From Microvirga sp. TS319 (lineage in GTDB: Bacteria > Pseudomonadota > Alphaproteobacteria > Rhizobiales > Beijerinckiaceae), in contig NZ_JBGGGT010000002.1 in assembly GCF_041276405.1 (NCBI RefSeq), positions 3,573,001-3,637,000 of the forward strand: DNA of 64,000 bases, given 5' to 3'. A model generated the notes under the pieces. It searched no databases, had not been told where the DNA came from, and saw only the letters and a program-made list of their open reading frames with translations. Each line of letters starts with the position of its first letter. Position 1 is the stretch's first letter. Of the stretch, positions 25,957-33,676 are shown one piece after another. The translations under genes and the position numbers were made by a program.

Positions 25957-26943
25957 TTATGCGCCCTTCCGTTCCGCCAGGGTCCGTTCCCAGCGCAGGG
26001 CCTGTTCGACGATTTCCGCCAGATCGTCGTGCTGCGGCTCCCAGCCGAGAGCGCGAATCCTGTCAACCTGGGCCACGAGCCGGGCCGGGTCACCCGGACG
26101 GCGGGGACTGAGCCGCACGTCGAAATCGACCCCGGCGACGCGTTTCACCACATCCACAACCTCCAGCACCGAGGCACCGTGGCCGTAACCGCAGTTCAGC
26201 ACGGCACAATCGCCGCCGGCACGCAGGGATCTCAGGGCCGCGAGGTGCGCGCGGGCGAGGTCGTTCACCTGGACGTAGTCGCGGATGCAGGTCCCGTCCG
26301 GCGTCGGGTAGTCCGTGCCGAAGACATCGAGATAGGGGCGCTGCCCGAGAGCGGCCTGAGCAGCCACTTTGATAAGATGAGTGGCCTGAGGCGTCGATTG
26401 GCCGGAGCGCCCCTTCGGGTCCGCTCCAGCCACGTTGAAGTAGCGCAGGATGGCATAGCGCAGGCCGTGGGCCGAATGGGCGTCCTGGAGCATCCATTCG
26501 CTCATGAGCTTGCTGCGCCCATAGGGATTGATCGGGACCAGAGGCCGGTCTTCGGACAGAAGCGGCGCATCGGCGTTGCCGTAGACCGCGGCCGTGGACG
26601 AGAAGACGAAGTTCGTGATCCCGGTCCGGACCGCCGTCTCGATCAGAGCCCGGGTCTTCACAGTATTGTTGAAATAGTACCCTAAGGGATCGGTGACCGA
26701 TTCAGGCACCACGATCCGGGCGGCGAAATGCAGGATGCTGTCGATCCCATACTCCTCGATGACCTTGGCCACCAGAGCCTGGTCGCCCACATCGCCTACG
26801 ACGAGAGCGGTGTCCTGAGGAACGGCCCAGCGGAAACCCGTGGAGAGGTCGTCGAGAACCACCACCGGCTCGCCTGCATCGAGCAGCTCGAGCACCATAT
26901 GGCTGCCGATATAGCCCGCGCCGCCCGTGACCAGTACCGCCAT
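25957..26943 (-). CDS. galE: UDP-glucose 4-epimerase
   Basis: The 328-residue product is an extended short-chain dehydrogenase of the GalE type. It has the NAD-binding VTGGAGYIGSHM at the N-terminus, the catalytic Ser in FVFSSTAAVYG, and Tyr/Lys in NPYGRSKLMSEW. It interconverts UDP-glucose and UDP-galactose for surface polysaccharides. galU, which makes UDP-glucose, is divergent about 250 bases away, so the two form a sugar-nucleotide neighbourhood. Family members can also act on N-acetylated sugars. Confidence 0.93.
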   Translation of the reverse strand: MAVLVTGGAGYIGSHMVLELLDAGEPVVVLDDLSTGFRWAVPQDTALVVGDVGDQALVAKVIEEYGIDSILHFAARIVVPESVTDPLGYYFNNTVKTRALIETAVRTGITNFVFSSTAAVYGNADAPLLSEDRPLVPINPYGRSKLMSEWMLQDAHSAHGLRYAILRYFNVAGADPKGRSGQSTPQATHLIKVAAQAALGQRPYLDVFGTDYPTPDGTCIRDYVQVNDLARAHLAALRSLRAGGDCAVLNCGYGHGASVLEVVDVVKRVAGVDFDVRLSPRRPGDPARLVAQVDRIRALGWEPQHDDLAEIVEQALRWERTLAERKGA

Positions 26944-26970
26944 ATCCGTCCTCCTCGAAACCTGCCTATC

Positions 26971-27011
26971 CGGAGCATCGGGCGAGGCCCGTTTTTCCTC
27001 CGATGCTCGCG
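26971..27011. repeat. Single degenerate palindromic repeat module
   Basis: GGAGCATCGG and CCGATGCTC arms enclose GCGAGGCCCGTTTTTCCT between galE and galU. This is one shortened module of the mosaic repeat family. Confidence 0.65.
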
Positions 27012-27190
27012 GAATCTAACCAGAACGCTTCAGCTTCGATTCAGGTCCGGAGCCTCAAAGAAGATTCGACGCTGATGCAACGAGGCGGCACATCCGGCGT
27101 TATTGAAGCCTAAGCTTGACTGTGGACGGTTTCCTTTTCCTTGTCTTGCTTTAGATTGTCCCCCTTCCCTGCCCAAACATGGCTTGATCG

Positions 27191-28057
27191 ATGAAGCGCA
27201 TTCGCAAAGCAGTCCTTCCTGTTGCCGGTCTCGGCACCCGTTTCCTTCCGGCCACCAAGGCCGTGCCGAAGGAGATGCTGTGCGTGGTGGACCGGCCCGT
27301 GGTGCAGCATGTGGTGGATGAGGCTCGGGCCGCAGGAATCGAGCATTTCATCTTCGTCACCGGACGCGGCAAGGCCGTGATCGAAGACCATTTCGACATC
27401 GCCTACGAGCTGAACAAGACCCTCGAGGCCCGCGGCAAGACGAAGGAGCTGGAGCTCCTGGCCAAGGACCAGCCGAAGGCCGGCCAGACGAGCTTCACGC
27501 GCCAGCAGGAGCCCTTGGGGCTCGGCCATGCCGTCTGGTGCGCCCGCGAACTGGTGGGCGACGAGCCCTTCGCGGTCCTTCTTCCCGACATGCTCAGCCG
27601 CGGCTCGATGGAGCAGATGCTGGCGGCCTATGAAAAGCACGGCGGCAACATCATCGCCGTGGAGGAGGTGCCCGAGGATCAGACCCATCAATACGGCATC
27701 GTCTCGGTGGGCCAGGAATTCGGCCAGACTTTCGAGATCACCGGCATGGTGGAGAAACCCCCGAAGGGAACCGCGCCGTCGAACTACATCATCTCAGGCC
27801 GCTACATTCTGCAGCCTGAGATCTTCGACCTTTTGTCGAACCAGGAGCGTGGCGCTGGCAACGAGATCCAGCTTACCGACTCCATGATCCGCCTGATGAA
27901 GGACCAGAAGTTCTTCGGCATGAAGTACGAAGGCACGACCTACGACACGGGCTCCAAGGTCGGCTTCCTCATGGCCAACGTGGCCTATGCCCTCGAGCGA
28001 GAGGACCTCGGACCCGCCTTCCGGCAGGAGCTCGAAGCCTTCCTGCGCCAAACGTAA
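27191..28057 (+). CDS. galU: UTP-glucose-1-phosphate uridylyltransferase
   Basis: The 288-residue product is a nucleotidyltransferase making UDP-glucose from UTP and glucose 1-phosphate. The nucleotide-binding loop is [19 protein letters not shown] near the N-terminus; the family blocks QKEPLG-like [21 protein letters not shown] and EIQLTDSM follow. Length and start match the family. UDP-glucose feeds exopolysaccharide, periplasmic glucan and the galE reaction. The gene is divergent from galE and followed by a repeat block and kdsD. Confidence 0.95.
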   Translation: MKRIRKAVLPVAGLGTRFLPATKAVPKEMLCVVDRPVVQHVVDEARAAGIEHFIFVTGRGKAVIEDHFDIAYELNKTLEARGKTKELELLAKDQPKAGQTSFTRQQEPLGLGHAVWCARELVGDEPFAVLLPDMLSRGSMEQMLAAYEKHGGNIIAVEEVPEDQTHQYGIVSVGQEFGQTFEITGMVEKPPKGTAPSNYIISGRYILQPEIFDLLSNQERGAGNEIQLTDSMIRLMKDQKFFGMKYEGTTYDTGSKVGFLMANVAYALEREDLGPAFRQELEAFLRQT

Positions 28058-28092
28058 TCAGGTTTCAGGGTTACCTATGGCCGCCCTCCTAT

Positions 28093-28274
28093 GCTAGAGC
28101 ATCGGACCCAAAAGTGGCTTTGCACTTCTGGGATCGGGTCCGATGCTCACTCCTCGATCAGCGAACGCAAGAGTGGAAACCGGTTTTGCGTGAAAAGATT
28201 CTCAAGGACATAGACTTGAGGAGCGCATCGTCCTTGCGAAAAACCGGGTCCACTTTTTCGCACGATGCGCTATA
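28093..28274. repeat. Intergenic palindromic mosaic repeat, locus G
   Basis: CTAGAGCATCGGACCCAAAA begins a full palindrome ending GGGTCCGATGCTC. A GCGAACGCAAGAGTGG module with AACCGGTTTTGCGTGAAAAG follows, then GCGCATCGTCCTTGCG ending ACGATGCGCTATAG. The block ends about 8 bases before the kdsD start and so overlaps its leader. Confidence 0.82.
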
Positions 28275-28282
28275 GGGCGGCC

Positions 28283-29278
28283 ATGTCACTTGCACAGACT
28301 CAATCCCCTTCGCCCGACCAGGCGGTCGCTTCGGCCCTTCGCACCCTCGACACCGAGCGCGAGGGTCTGACCGTGCTGATGGAGGCCGTCGGCAACGGGC
28401 TCGGCCCTCTCTTCACCGCCGCCGTCGAGACGATCGCCTCCGCCAAGGGGCGCGTGATCGTCACCGGCATGGGCAAATCCGGCCATGTGGGCCGCAAGAT
28501 CGCCGCCACCTTCGCGTCCACCGGCACTCCCGCCTATTACGTTCATCCGGCGGAAGCGAGCCACGGCGACCTCGGCATGGTGCAGGCCGACGACGTGATC
28601 CTCGCCCTGTCCTGGTCGGGAGAAACGGCGGAACTCGCCGACGTCATCGGCTATGCCAAGCGCTTCCGGGTTCCTTTGATCGCATTCACGTCGAGTGCGG
28701 ACTCGACCCTGGGCCAGGCCGCCGATATCTGCCTGTCTCTCCCGAAGGCCAAGGAGGCCTGCCCCAACGGGCTCGCGCCCACCACCTCCACCACCATTCA
28801 GCTCGCCCTCGGCGATGCCCTCGCCATCGCGCTGCTCGAGAGACGCGGCTTCACGGCCGAGAATTTCCGCGTGTTCCACCCGGGCGGCAAGCTCGGCGCG
28901 CGCCTGAAGCTCGTGCGCGACATTATGCACAAGAACGAGCGCCTGCCGGTCATCGGCATCGACGCCCGCATGGATCAGGCCATTGAGGAGATCGGCCGCA
29001 AGGGCTTCGGTTCGGTCATCGTGGTGAATGGGGACGGCACGCTCGCCGGCATCGTCACGGACGGCGATCTGCGCCGTAACCTCCGCCGCGATCTCGGCAG
29101 CCTTCCGGTGACCGCCATCATGACCCGCACGCCGCGCACCATCGCGCCGGATGCCCTGGTGGCCACCGCTCTTGAGATTGAGGAAACCGCGCGCATCACC
29201 GCGCTGATCGTGGTCGAGAACGACAAGCCCGTCGGCCTCGTGCACTATCTCGATCTGCTGCGGGCGGGCGCCGCCTGA
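28283..29278 (+). CDS. kdsD: Arabinose-5-phosphate isomerase (KdsD/KpsF family)
   Basis: The 331-residue product has an N-terminal SIS domain (about residues 40-175; VIVTGMGKSGHVGRKIAATF and HPAEASHGDLGM) and two C-terminal CBS domains (from about 205; the first around RLPVIGIDARMDQAIEEI, the second around ALVATALEIEETARITALIV). The enzyme converts ribulose 5-phosphate to arabinose 5-phosphate, the first step to KDO in lipopolysaccharide. The start follows a repeat block directly, and its ribosome site is weak (AGGGCGGCC). kpsF-type paralogues for capsule are the alternative name. Confidence 0.94.
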   Translation: MSLAQTQSPSPDQAVASALRTLDTEREGLTVLMEAVGNGLGPLFTAAVETIASAKGRVIVTGMGKSGHVGRKIAATFASTGTPAYYVHPAEASHGDLGMVQADDVILALSWSGETAELADVIGYAKRFRVPLIAFTSSADSTLGQAADICLSLPKAKEACPNGLAPTTSTTIQLALGDALAIALLERRGFTAENFRVFHPGGKLGARLKLVRDIMHKNERLPVIGIDARMDQAIEEIGRKGFGSVIVVNGDGTLAGIVTDGDLRRNLRRDLGSLPVTAIMTRTPRTIAPDALVATALEIEETARITALIVVENDKPVGLVHYLDLLRAGAA

Positions 29279-29279
29279 C

Positions 29280-29386
29280 GGCATCGGGTTTGAAATCGAA
29301 CCCTCGTTCGATGCACTCTTTCCAAAAAGGGAGCATCGAATGGAATCCCAAAAGTGGCCTCAACTTTTGCGTTCGATGCTCGAGCC
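29280..29386. repeat. Intergenic palindromic mosaic repeat, locus H
   Basis: GGCATCGGGTTTGAAATCGA starts two modules, the second running from GAGCATCGAATGGAATCCC to TTGCGTTCGATGCTCGAG. It lies between the kdsD and glutathione transferase genes, which converge. Confidence 0.78.
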
Positions 29387-29396
29387 TCTCGTTCGG

Positions 29397-30050
29397 TCAG
29401 TCGCGATCCGGGGCTCCGAGTGGAAAGAACGGACGGAAGGGCCTGGCCTCGTCGACGGCCCGGGCGAAGGACGGCCGCGCGAGAAGGCGTTCGCGGTAGG
29501 CGCGGACACCGGCATGCTCCGCCCCGATCGGGTGCGCCCAATCGGCATAGAACAGCGATGGAGCGGCAGCGCAATCAGCCATGCTGAACGCCTGCCCGGC
29601 CGCCCATTCGCGCCCGGCCATCGCGCGATCGAGCCATGCATAAGCCGTATCGAGCATTCGCCTGGCCTCGGCGACGCCATAGGGATCGCGGTCCGTCTCC
29701 GGGCGCAGACGATCCAGCACGATCTTCTGCATCGGCGTCATGACGTAATGATCGAAGAAGCGGTCCATCGTCCGCACGTCGAGGGCCATGCGCGGATCTG
29801 CGGGAACGAGCGCCACGGGTCCGGGGTGGAAAAGGCCGAGATGCTCGATGATGATGGTCGCCTCGACCACCGTGCGCTCACCGTCGACGAGAACCGGAAA
29901 CCGCCTGATCGGCCAAAGCGATGCCAGTTCCGCATGCGTCGCTTCGTTGTCGAGCATGCGGTATTCGAAGGGAAGGTCGTTCTCGTAGAGCGCAGTCAGA
30001 ACCTTCTGGCAATAGGACGAGAACGGATGCGCATACAACGTCAAGGTCAT
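29397..30050 (-). CDS. Glutathione S-transferase family protein
   Basis: The 217-residue product has a thioredoxin-fold N-terminal domain (MTLTLYAHPFSSYCQKVLTA with the candidate catalytic Ser/Cys, then IRRFPVLVDGERTVVEATII) and an all-helical C-terminal domain with FSMADCAAAPSLFYADW. Such enzymes conjugate glutathione to electrophiles or act as thiol reductases. I chose ATG 30050, with GGGAG upstream, because MTLTLYAHP is the usual start; an ATG at 30074 overlaps the nfeD stop (ATGA) and could also serve. It is the last gene of the SPFH-NfeD group. Confidence 0.9.
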   Translation of the reverse strand: MTLTLYAHPFSSYCQKVLTALYENDLPFEYRMLDNEATHAELASLWPIRRFPVLVDGERTVVEATIIIEHLGLFHPGPVALVPADPRMALDVRTMDRFFDHYVMTPMQKIVLDRLRPETDRDPYGVAEARRMLDTAYAWLDRAMAGREWAAGQAFSMADCAAAPSLFYADWAHPIGAEHAGVRAYRERLLARPSFARAVDEARPFRPFFPLGAPDRD

Positions 30051-30070
30051 GTGTATTCGGCTCCCATTGG

Positions 30071-30520
30071 TCATGGATCGTCTACGATGAGCGTCGAGCC
30101 CTCCACGCGCACGACGCGGACCCTTGCGCCTTTCAGACGGTCGGTGCCCGTGACTCGCCACGAGCTGTCATCGACACGGATGCGCCCTTCCCCGCCCGTA
30201 ATCGGCGTTTCGAGCGTGAATACGCGCCCCACGAGGGCTTGGCCGCGCTGATTGAGGTATGGCTCGCCCTGCTCGGGCAGCACTTTCGGGCGCGTCACGA
30301 GCCGTCCCGTGATCACCGCCGCCACGGCAAGCAGGGCAAAGACGAGAGCGGCCGCCTGCCAGGTGAGATCGAGCGCCGCATCGAGCAGGCCCGTCGCAAG
30401 CGCGGCGAGCCCCAGCCAGAGAAAGAAGATGCCGGGCGCCAGCAATTCCACACCGATCAGCACGAGGCCGAGGACGATCCAGTTCCAGGCGCCGAGACCG
30501 ACGAGGGCATCCCGGATCAT
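30071..30520 (-). CDS. NfeD family membrane protein
   Basis: The 149-residue product has about three to four closely spaced membrane helices (from WNWIVLGLVLIGVELLAPGIFFLW to ALVFALLAVAAVITG) and a C-terminal OB-fold domain typical of the NfeD family (LVGRVFTLETPITGGEGRIR then VDDSSWRVTG). NfeD proteins partner with SPFH proteins in the inner membrane and are thought to organise membrane domains or help protease function. The gene overlaps the SPFH gene by four bases, confirming the partnership. Confidence 0.92.
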   Translation of the reverse strand: MIRDALVGLGAWNWIVLGLVLIGVELLAPGIFFLWLGLAALATGLLDAALDLTWQAAALVFALLAVAAVITGRLVTRPKVLPEQGEPYLNQRGQALVGRVFTLETPITGGEGRIRVDDSSWRVTGTDRLKGARVRVVRVEGSTLIVDDP

Positions 30521-31506
30521 GAGCGCTCCGATCCCTTCGCCACCGCGGGCACGCTTCGCGCGGACTTCGAGGCTGCCGTACTGCCATCCCCGCCGAAGAC
30601 GGATCGGGTGAGCTCCGCGATACCTCCGAGCGTGCCGGCAAGGCCTGCCGCTTCGATGGGCACGATCACGACCTTCTGGTTGGGAGCCGTGGCGATGCTG
30701 CGGATGGCATCGATGTACTTTTCCGCCACGATGAAATTGGCTGCTGCGAGATCGCCGCGCGTGATCGCGTCGCTGACCATGCCGGTCGCCTTGGCCTCGG
30801 CTTCGGCAAGGCGCTCGCGCGCTTCCGCGTCGCGAAACGCCGCCTCCTTGCGCCCTTCCGCCGAGAGGATCAGCGCCTGCTTCTCGCCCTCGGCTCTTAG
30901 AATTTCCGACTGACGCATGCCTTCGGCCTCGAGCACGGCGGCGCGCTTCTCGCGCTCGGCTTTCATCTGCCGGGCCATGGCCCCGGCGACGTCTGCAGGC
31001 GGGACGATGTCGCGGATCTCGACGCGGGTGACCTTCGCGCCCCAGGGAGAAGCCGCCGCATCGACGACGCGCAGCAGCCGCTCGTTGATTTCGTCACGGT
31101 GAGACAGAAGCTGATCGAGATCCATGGAGCCCACGACCGTGCGGATGTTGGTCGTGGTCAGCACCATGAGCGCCTGGTGAAGATCGGCCACCTCGTAGGA
31201 AGCGCGCGCTGCATCGAGGACCTGGAAGAACGCCACTGCATCGATGGTAACGCCCGCATTGTCGCGCGTGAAGGCCTCCTGGCTCGGAACGTCGAGCACC
31301 CGCTCCATGACGTTCACCTTCTTACCTACCTGCTCGATATAGGGAACGATCAGGGCAAGACCCGGGGTGAGCGTGCGCGAGTAGCGTCCGAACCGCTCCA
31401 CCGTATAGGCATACCCTTGCGGTACCGTCCTCACGCCCATGGCGATCGTCACCACGACGACGAGCACCAGAACGATGACGAAGATGTCGAAACCACCGAG
31501 CAGCAT
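30517..31506 (-). CDS. SPFH/Band 7 (paraslipin) membrane protein
   Basis: The 329-residue product has one N-terminal membrane helix (FDIFVIVLVLVVVVTIAMGV), a Band 7/SPFH domain (about residues 25-185; RFGRYSRTLTPGLALIVPYI, VPSQEAFTRDNAGVTIDAVA) and a long Ala/Glu-rich coiled coil (about 165-250), ending in an IVPIEAAGLAGTLGG region. It resembles QmcA/paraslipin proteins that form oligomeric cages on the inner membrane and influence FtsH-type proteolysis. It overlaps nfeD by four bases and is the promoter-proximal gene of the group. Confidence 0.93.
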   Translation of the reverse strand: MLLGGFDIFVIVLVLVVVVTIAMGVRTVPQGYAYTVERFGRYSRTLTPGLALIVPYIEQVGKKVNVMERVLDVPSQEAFTRDNAGVTIDAVAFFQVLDAARASYEVADLHQALMVLTTTNIRTVVGSMDLDQLLSHRDEINERLLRVVDAAASPWGAKVTRVEIRDIVPPADVAGAMARQMKAEREKRAAVLEAEGMRQSEILRAEGEKQALILSAEGRKEAAFRDAEARERLAEAEAKATGMVSDAITRGDLAAANFIVAEKYIDAIRSIATAPNQKVVIVPIEAAGLAGTLGGIAELTRSVFGGDGSTAASKSARSVPAVAKGSERS

Positions 31507-31567
31507 GGATCCCCCAAAGCAACGCCGTTGCAGCAGAGGCAGGCTATCCGATGGAAGCAGAAGTTCC

Positions 31568-31685
31568 TAGAGCATCGGACGCGGGAAGTGGATTCCACTT
31601 CCGGGATTGCATCCGATGCCCCCTCTATGGAACAGCGCATCGTTCGAGCGGACCCGAAGGGCCACGTTCGTGAAAACTCGGGCCT
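31568..31685. repeat. Intergenic palindromic mosaic repeat, locus I
   Basis: CTAGAGCATCGGACGCGGGA begins a palindromic module with GGATTCCACTTCCGGG, followed by a GCGCATCGTTCGAGCGGACC module. It lies between the divergent SPFH and alanyl-tRNA editing genes. Confidence 0.78.
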
Positions 31686-31755
31686 TTTCATGCGTGACAT
31701 ACTGGAGGCTTCGAGCCGAGCTGCTATTCTTGCTCCTCATTGTACGAGGCCCGCC

Positions 31756-32472
31756 ATGCCACGCTATTTCAGCCAGGATCATCCGGATCGGCTCGAAATC
31801 GACGCTCCCGTGCTCGACGCGCGGCCCGGCGCGGTCCTGTTGGCGCAATCGCCCTTCTTTCCGGGTGGAGGCGGGCAGCTCGCGGACAGGGGAGCGATCC
31901 AATGGTCTGGCGGCGTGATCCCGGTCGAACGCCTCGAACCCGATGCCAGAGGCTTCTGGCATATCCTTGCGGCACCCGTGACGATCGACGGCTCCGTGCG
32001 GGTCCAGGTCGAGCCGCGCTTCCGCCGGCTCATGTGCGAGCTGCACACCCTGGCGCATGTCCTCAACAGTCTCGTCTACAGGGATTTCGGCGGTGCGCTG
32101 CTGACAGGCGCGCAGCTCTCCGCGGATGGAACCTTCCGGGTGGATTTCGACCTGCCGGGAGCCGATCCCGACAGGCTGCGGGCCCTGGACGGCCCCATCA
32201 ACGACGTGATCCGCCAGGACCTCGCCATCCGCTCCTTCTCTATGCAGTGGGTCGCAGCCGAGGCCGAGCCCGGCCTGTTTCGCAGCAAATCCGTCTCGCC
32301 TCCGCCGCAGGAGGATGGATCGGTACGCATCGTCGAGATCGCGGGCCTCGACCGTCAGGCCTGCGGCGGAACGCACCTGTCCTCGACGGGGCAGGCGCGC
32401 CCTGTGCGCATTCTCAAGGTCGACAATAAAGGCAGGCAAAACCGGCGCATTCGCGTCGGCTTCGCCGATTGA
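31756..32472 (+). CDS. Alanyl-tRNA editing protein (AlaX-type)
   Basis: The 238-residue product matches the editing domain of alanyl-tRNA synthetase and stand-alone AlaX proteins. It has the threonyl/alanyl second additional domain layout: FFPGGGGQLADRG at about residue 35, the zinc-binding ELHTLAHVL (HxxxH) and QACGGTHLS (CxxxH). Such proteins hydrolyse mischarged seryl- or glycyl-tRNA(Ala) in trans. It is cytosolic. The ATG at 31756 gives the usual short start; it is a single gene between a repeat block and convergent hemH. Confidence 0.92.
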   Translation: MPRYFSQDHPDRLEIDAPVLDARPGAVLLAQSPFFPGGGGQLADRGAIQWSGGVIPVERLEPDARGFWHILAAPVTIDGSVRVQVEPRFRRLMCELHTLAHVLNSLVYRDFGGALLTGAQLSADGTFRVDFDLPGADPDRLRALDGPINDVIRQDLAIRSFSMQWVAAEAEPGLFRSKSVSPPPQEDGSVRIVEIAGLDRQACGGTHLSSTGQARPVRILKVDNKGRQNRRIRVGFAD

Positions 32473-32486
32473 TCAGATCCACCCCT

Positions 32487-33548
32487 TCAGATCCACCCCT
32501 GCAGCTCGCGCTCCACGATGTGGTTGATCACGCGCATGCCGTCAGGGCCGTCGTTGAGGCAGGGCAGATAGGCGAATTCCTCACCGCCGTTGTGCATGAA
32601 GATCTCGCGGTTCTCCCCGTCGAGCTCCTCCAGCGTTTCGAGGCAGTCGGCGGAGAAGCCGGGCGCCACAATGGCCATGCGCTTGACGCCGCTCTTCGCC
32701 AGCGCCTCCACGGTCTTGTCCGTGTAGGGCTGAAGCCATTCCGCCTTACCGAACCGGGACTGGAAGCTCATCCGGAACCTGTCCGCCGGCCAGCCGAAGG
32801 CCTCGCGCATCAGGCGCCAGGTCTTCACGCACTGGCAATGATAGGGATCGCCCTTGAGCAGATACTCCTTCGGCACCCCATGGAACGAGACGAGGATCAC
32901 CTCCGGCTCGAAGGTGAGCTTGGCGAGCTCCTGCTTCATCGAAGCGATGACGGATTCGATATAGACCGGATCGTCGTGATAAGGCGGCGAAACGCGGACC
33001 GTCGGTTGCCAGCGCATGTCCATCAGAGCCCGGAAGGCGTGATCGCAGGCCGTCGCGGACGTCGCCGCCGCATATTGCGGATAGAGCGGAACGAGCAGGA
33101 TGCGGTCGCATCCCTGATCGAGCAGCGCCTGGATGCGCTCGCGCACTTCGGGCTTGCCGTACCGCATCGCCCAGTCGACGGTGACCCTGTCTCCTGCGAT
33201 GCTCTTCAGATGCTCCGTCACCTTCTCGGCCTGGTTGCGCGTGATCGTCTTGAGCGGGCCCTCGTCCAGCTCGTTGTTCCAGATGGAGGCGTAATCGCGG
33301 CCCTTGGGGCCCGGGCGCTTGGTGAGAATGATCAGATTGAGGATCGGCCACCAGAGGAGCCGCGGCGTCTCGATCACGCGGCGGTCGGACAGGAACTCCT
33401 TCAGGTAGCGCCGCATGGGCCAGTAGGTGGTGCCTTCCGGCGTTCCGAGATTCATCAGAAGCACGCCGATCCGCCCCGCCTTCACGGGCGGGTGGTCCAC
33501 AGGGCATGCGCCCGGGCCGGTTTCGGTCATGCTTACACGTTCGTTCAT
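32487..33548 (-). CDS. hemH: Ferrochelatase
   Basis: The 353-residue product is a ferrochelatase that inserts Fe2+ into protoporphyrin IX in the last step of haem synthesis. It shows GVLLMNLGTPEGTTYWPMRR near the N-terminus, RYGKPEVRE, the metal-site His in VSFHGVPKEYLL (about residue 200) and the conserved Glu in APGFSADCLETLEEL near the C-terminus. It has a short polar N-terminal extension (about 28 residues) usual for the alphaproteobacterial form. The gene converges on the AlaX-type gene with only 14 bases between stops. Confidence 0.96.
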   Translation of the reverse strand: MNERVSMTETGPGACPVDHPPVKAGRIGVLLMNLGTPEGTTYWPMRRYLKEFLSDRRVIETPRLLWWPILNLIILTKRPGPKGRDYASIWNNELDEGPLKTITRNQAEKVTEHLKSIAGDRVTVDWAMRYGKPEVRERIQALLDQGCDRILLVPLYPQYAAATSATACDHAFRALMDMRWQPTVRVSPPYHDDPVYIESVIASMKQELAKLTFEPEVILVSFHGVPKEYLLKGDPYHCQCVKTWRLMREAFGWPADRFRMSFQSRFGKAEWLQPYTDKTVEALAKSGVKRMAIVAPGFSADCLETLEELDGENREIFMHNGGEEFAYLPCLNDGPDGMRVINHIVERELQGWI

Positions 33549-33676
33549 CGATCAAAGCCCTTTGGCAACAGGGTCCGGGGAGGACCGCGCTCCGAATGGG
33601 CCCTAGATAGTGGCTTTCTCCCCGTTACGCCAATGTGTTCTGTTTCACTTTGACGTGGGCCAGGCCTTGATGTGGG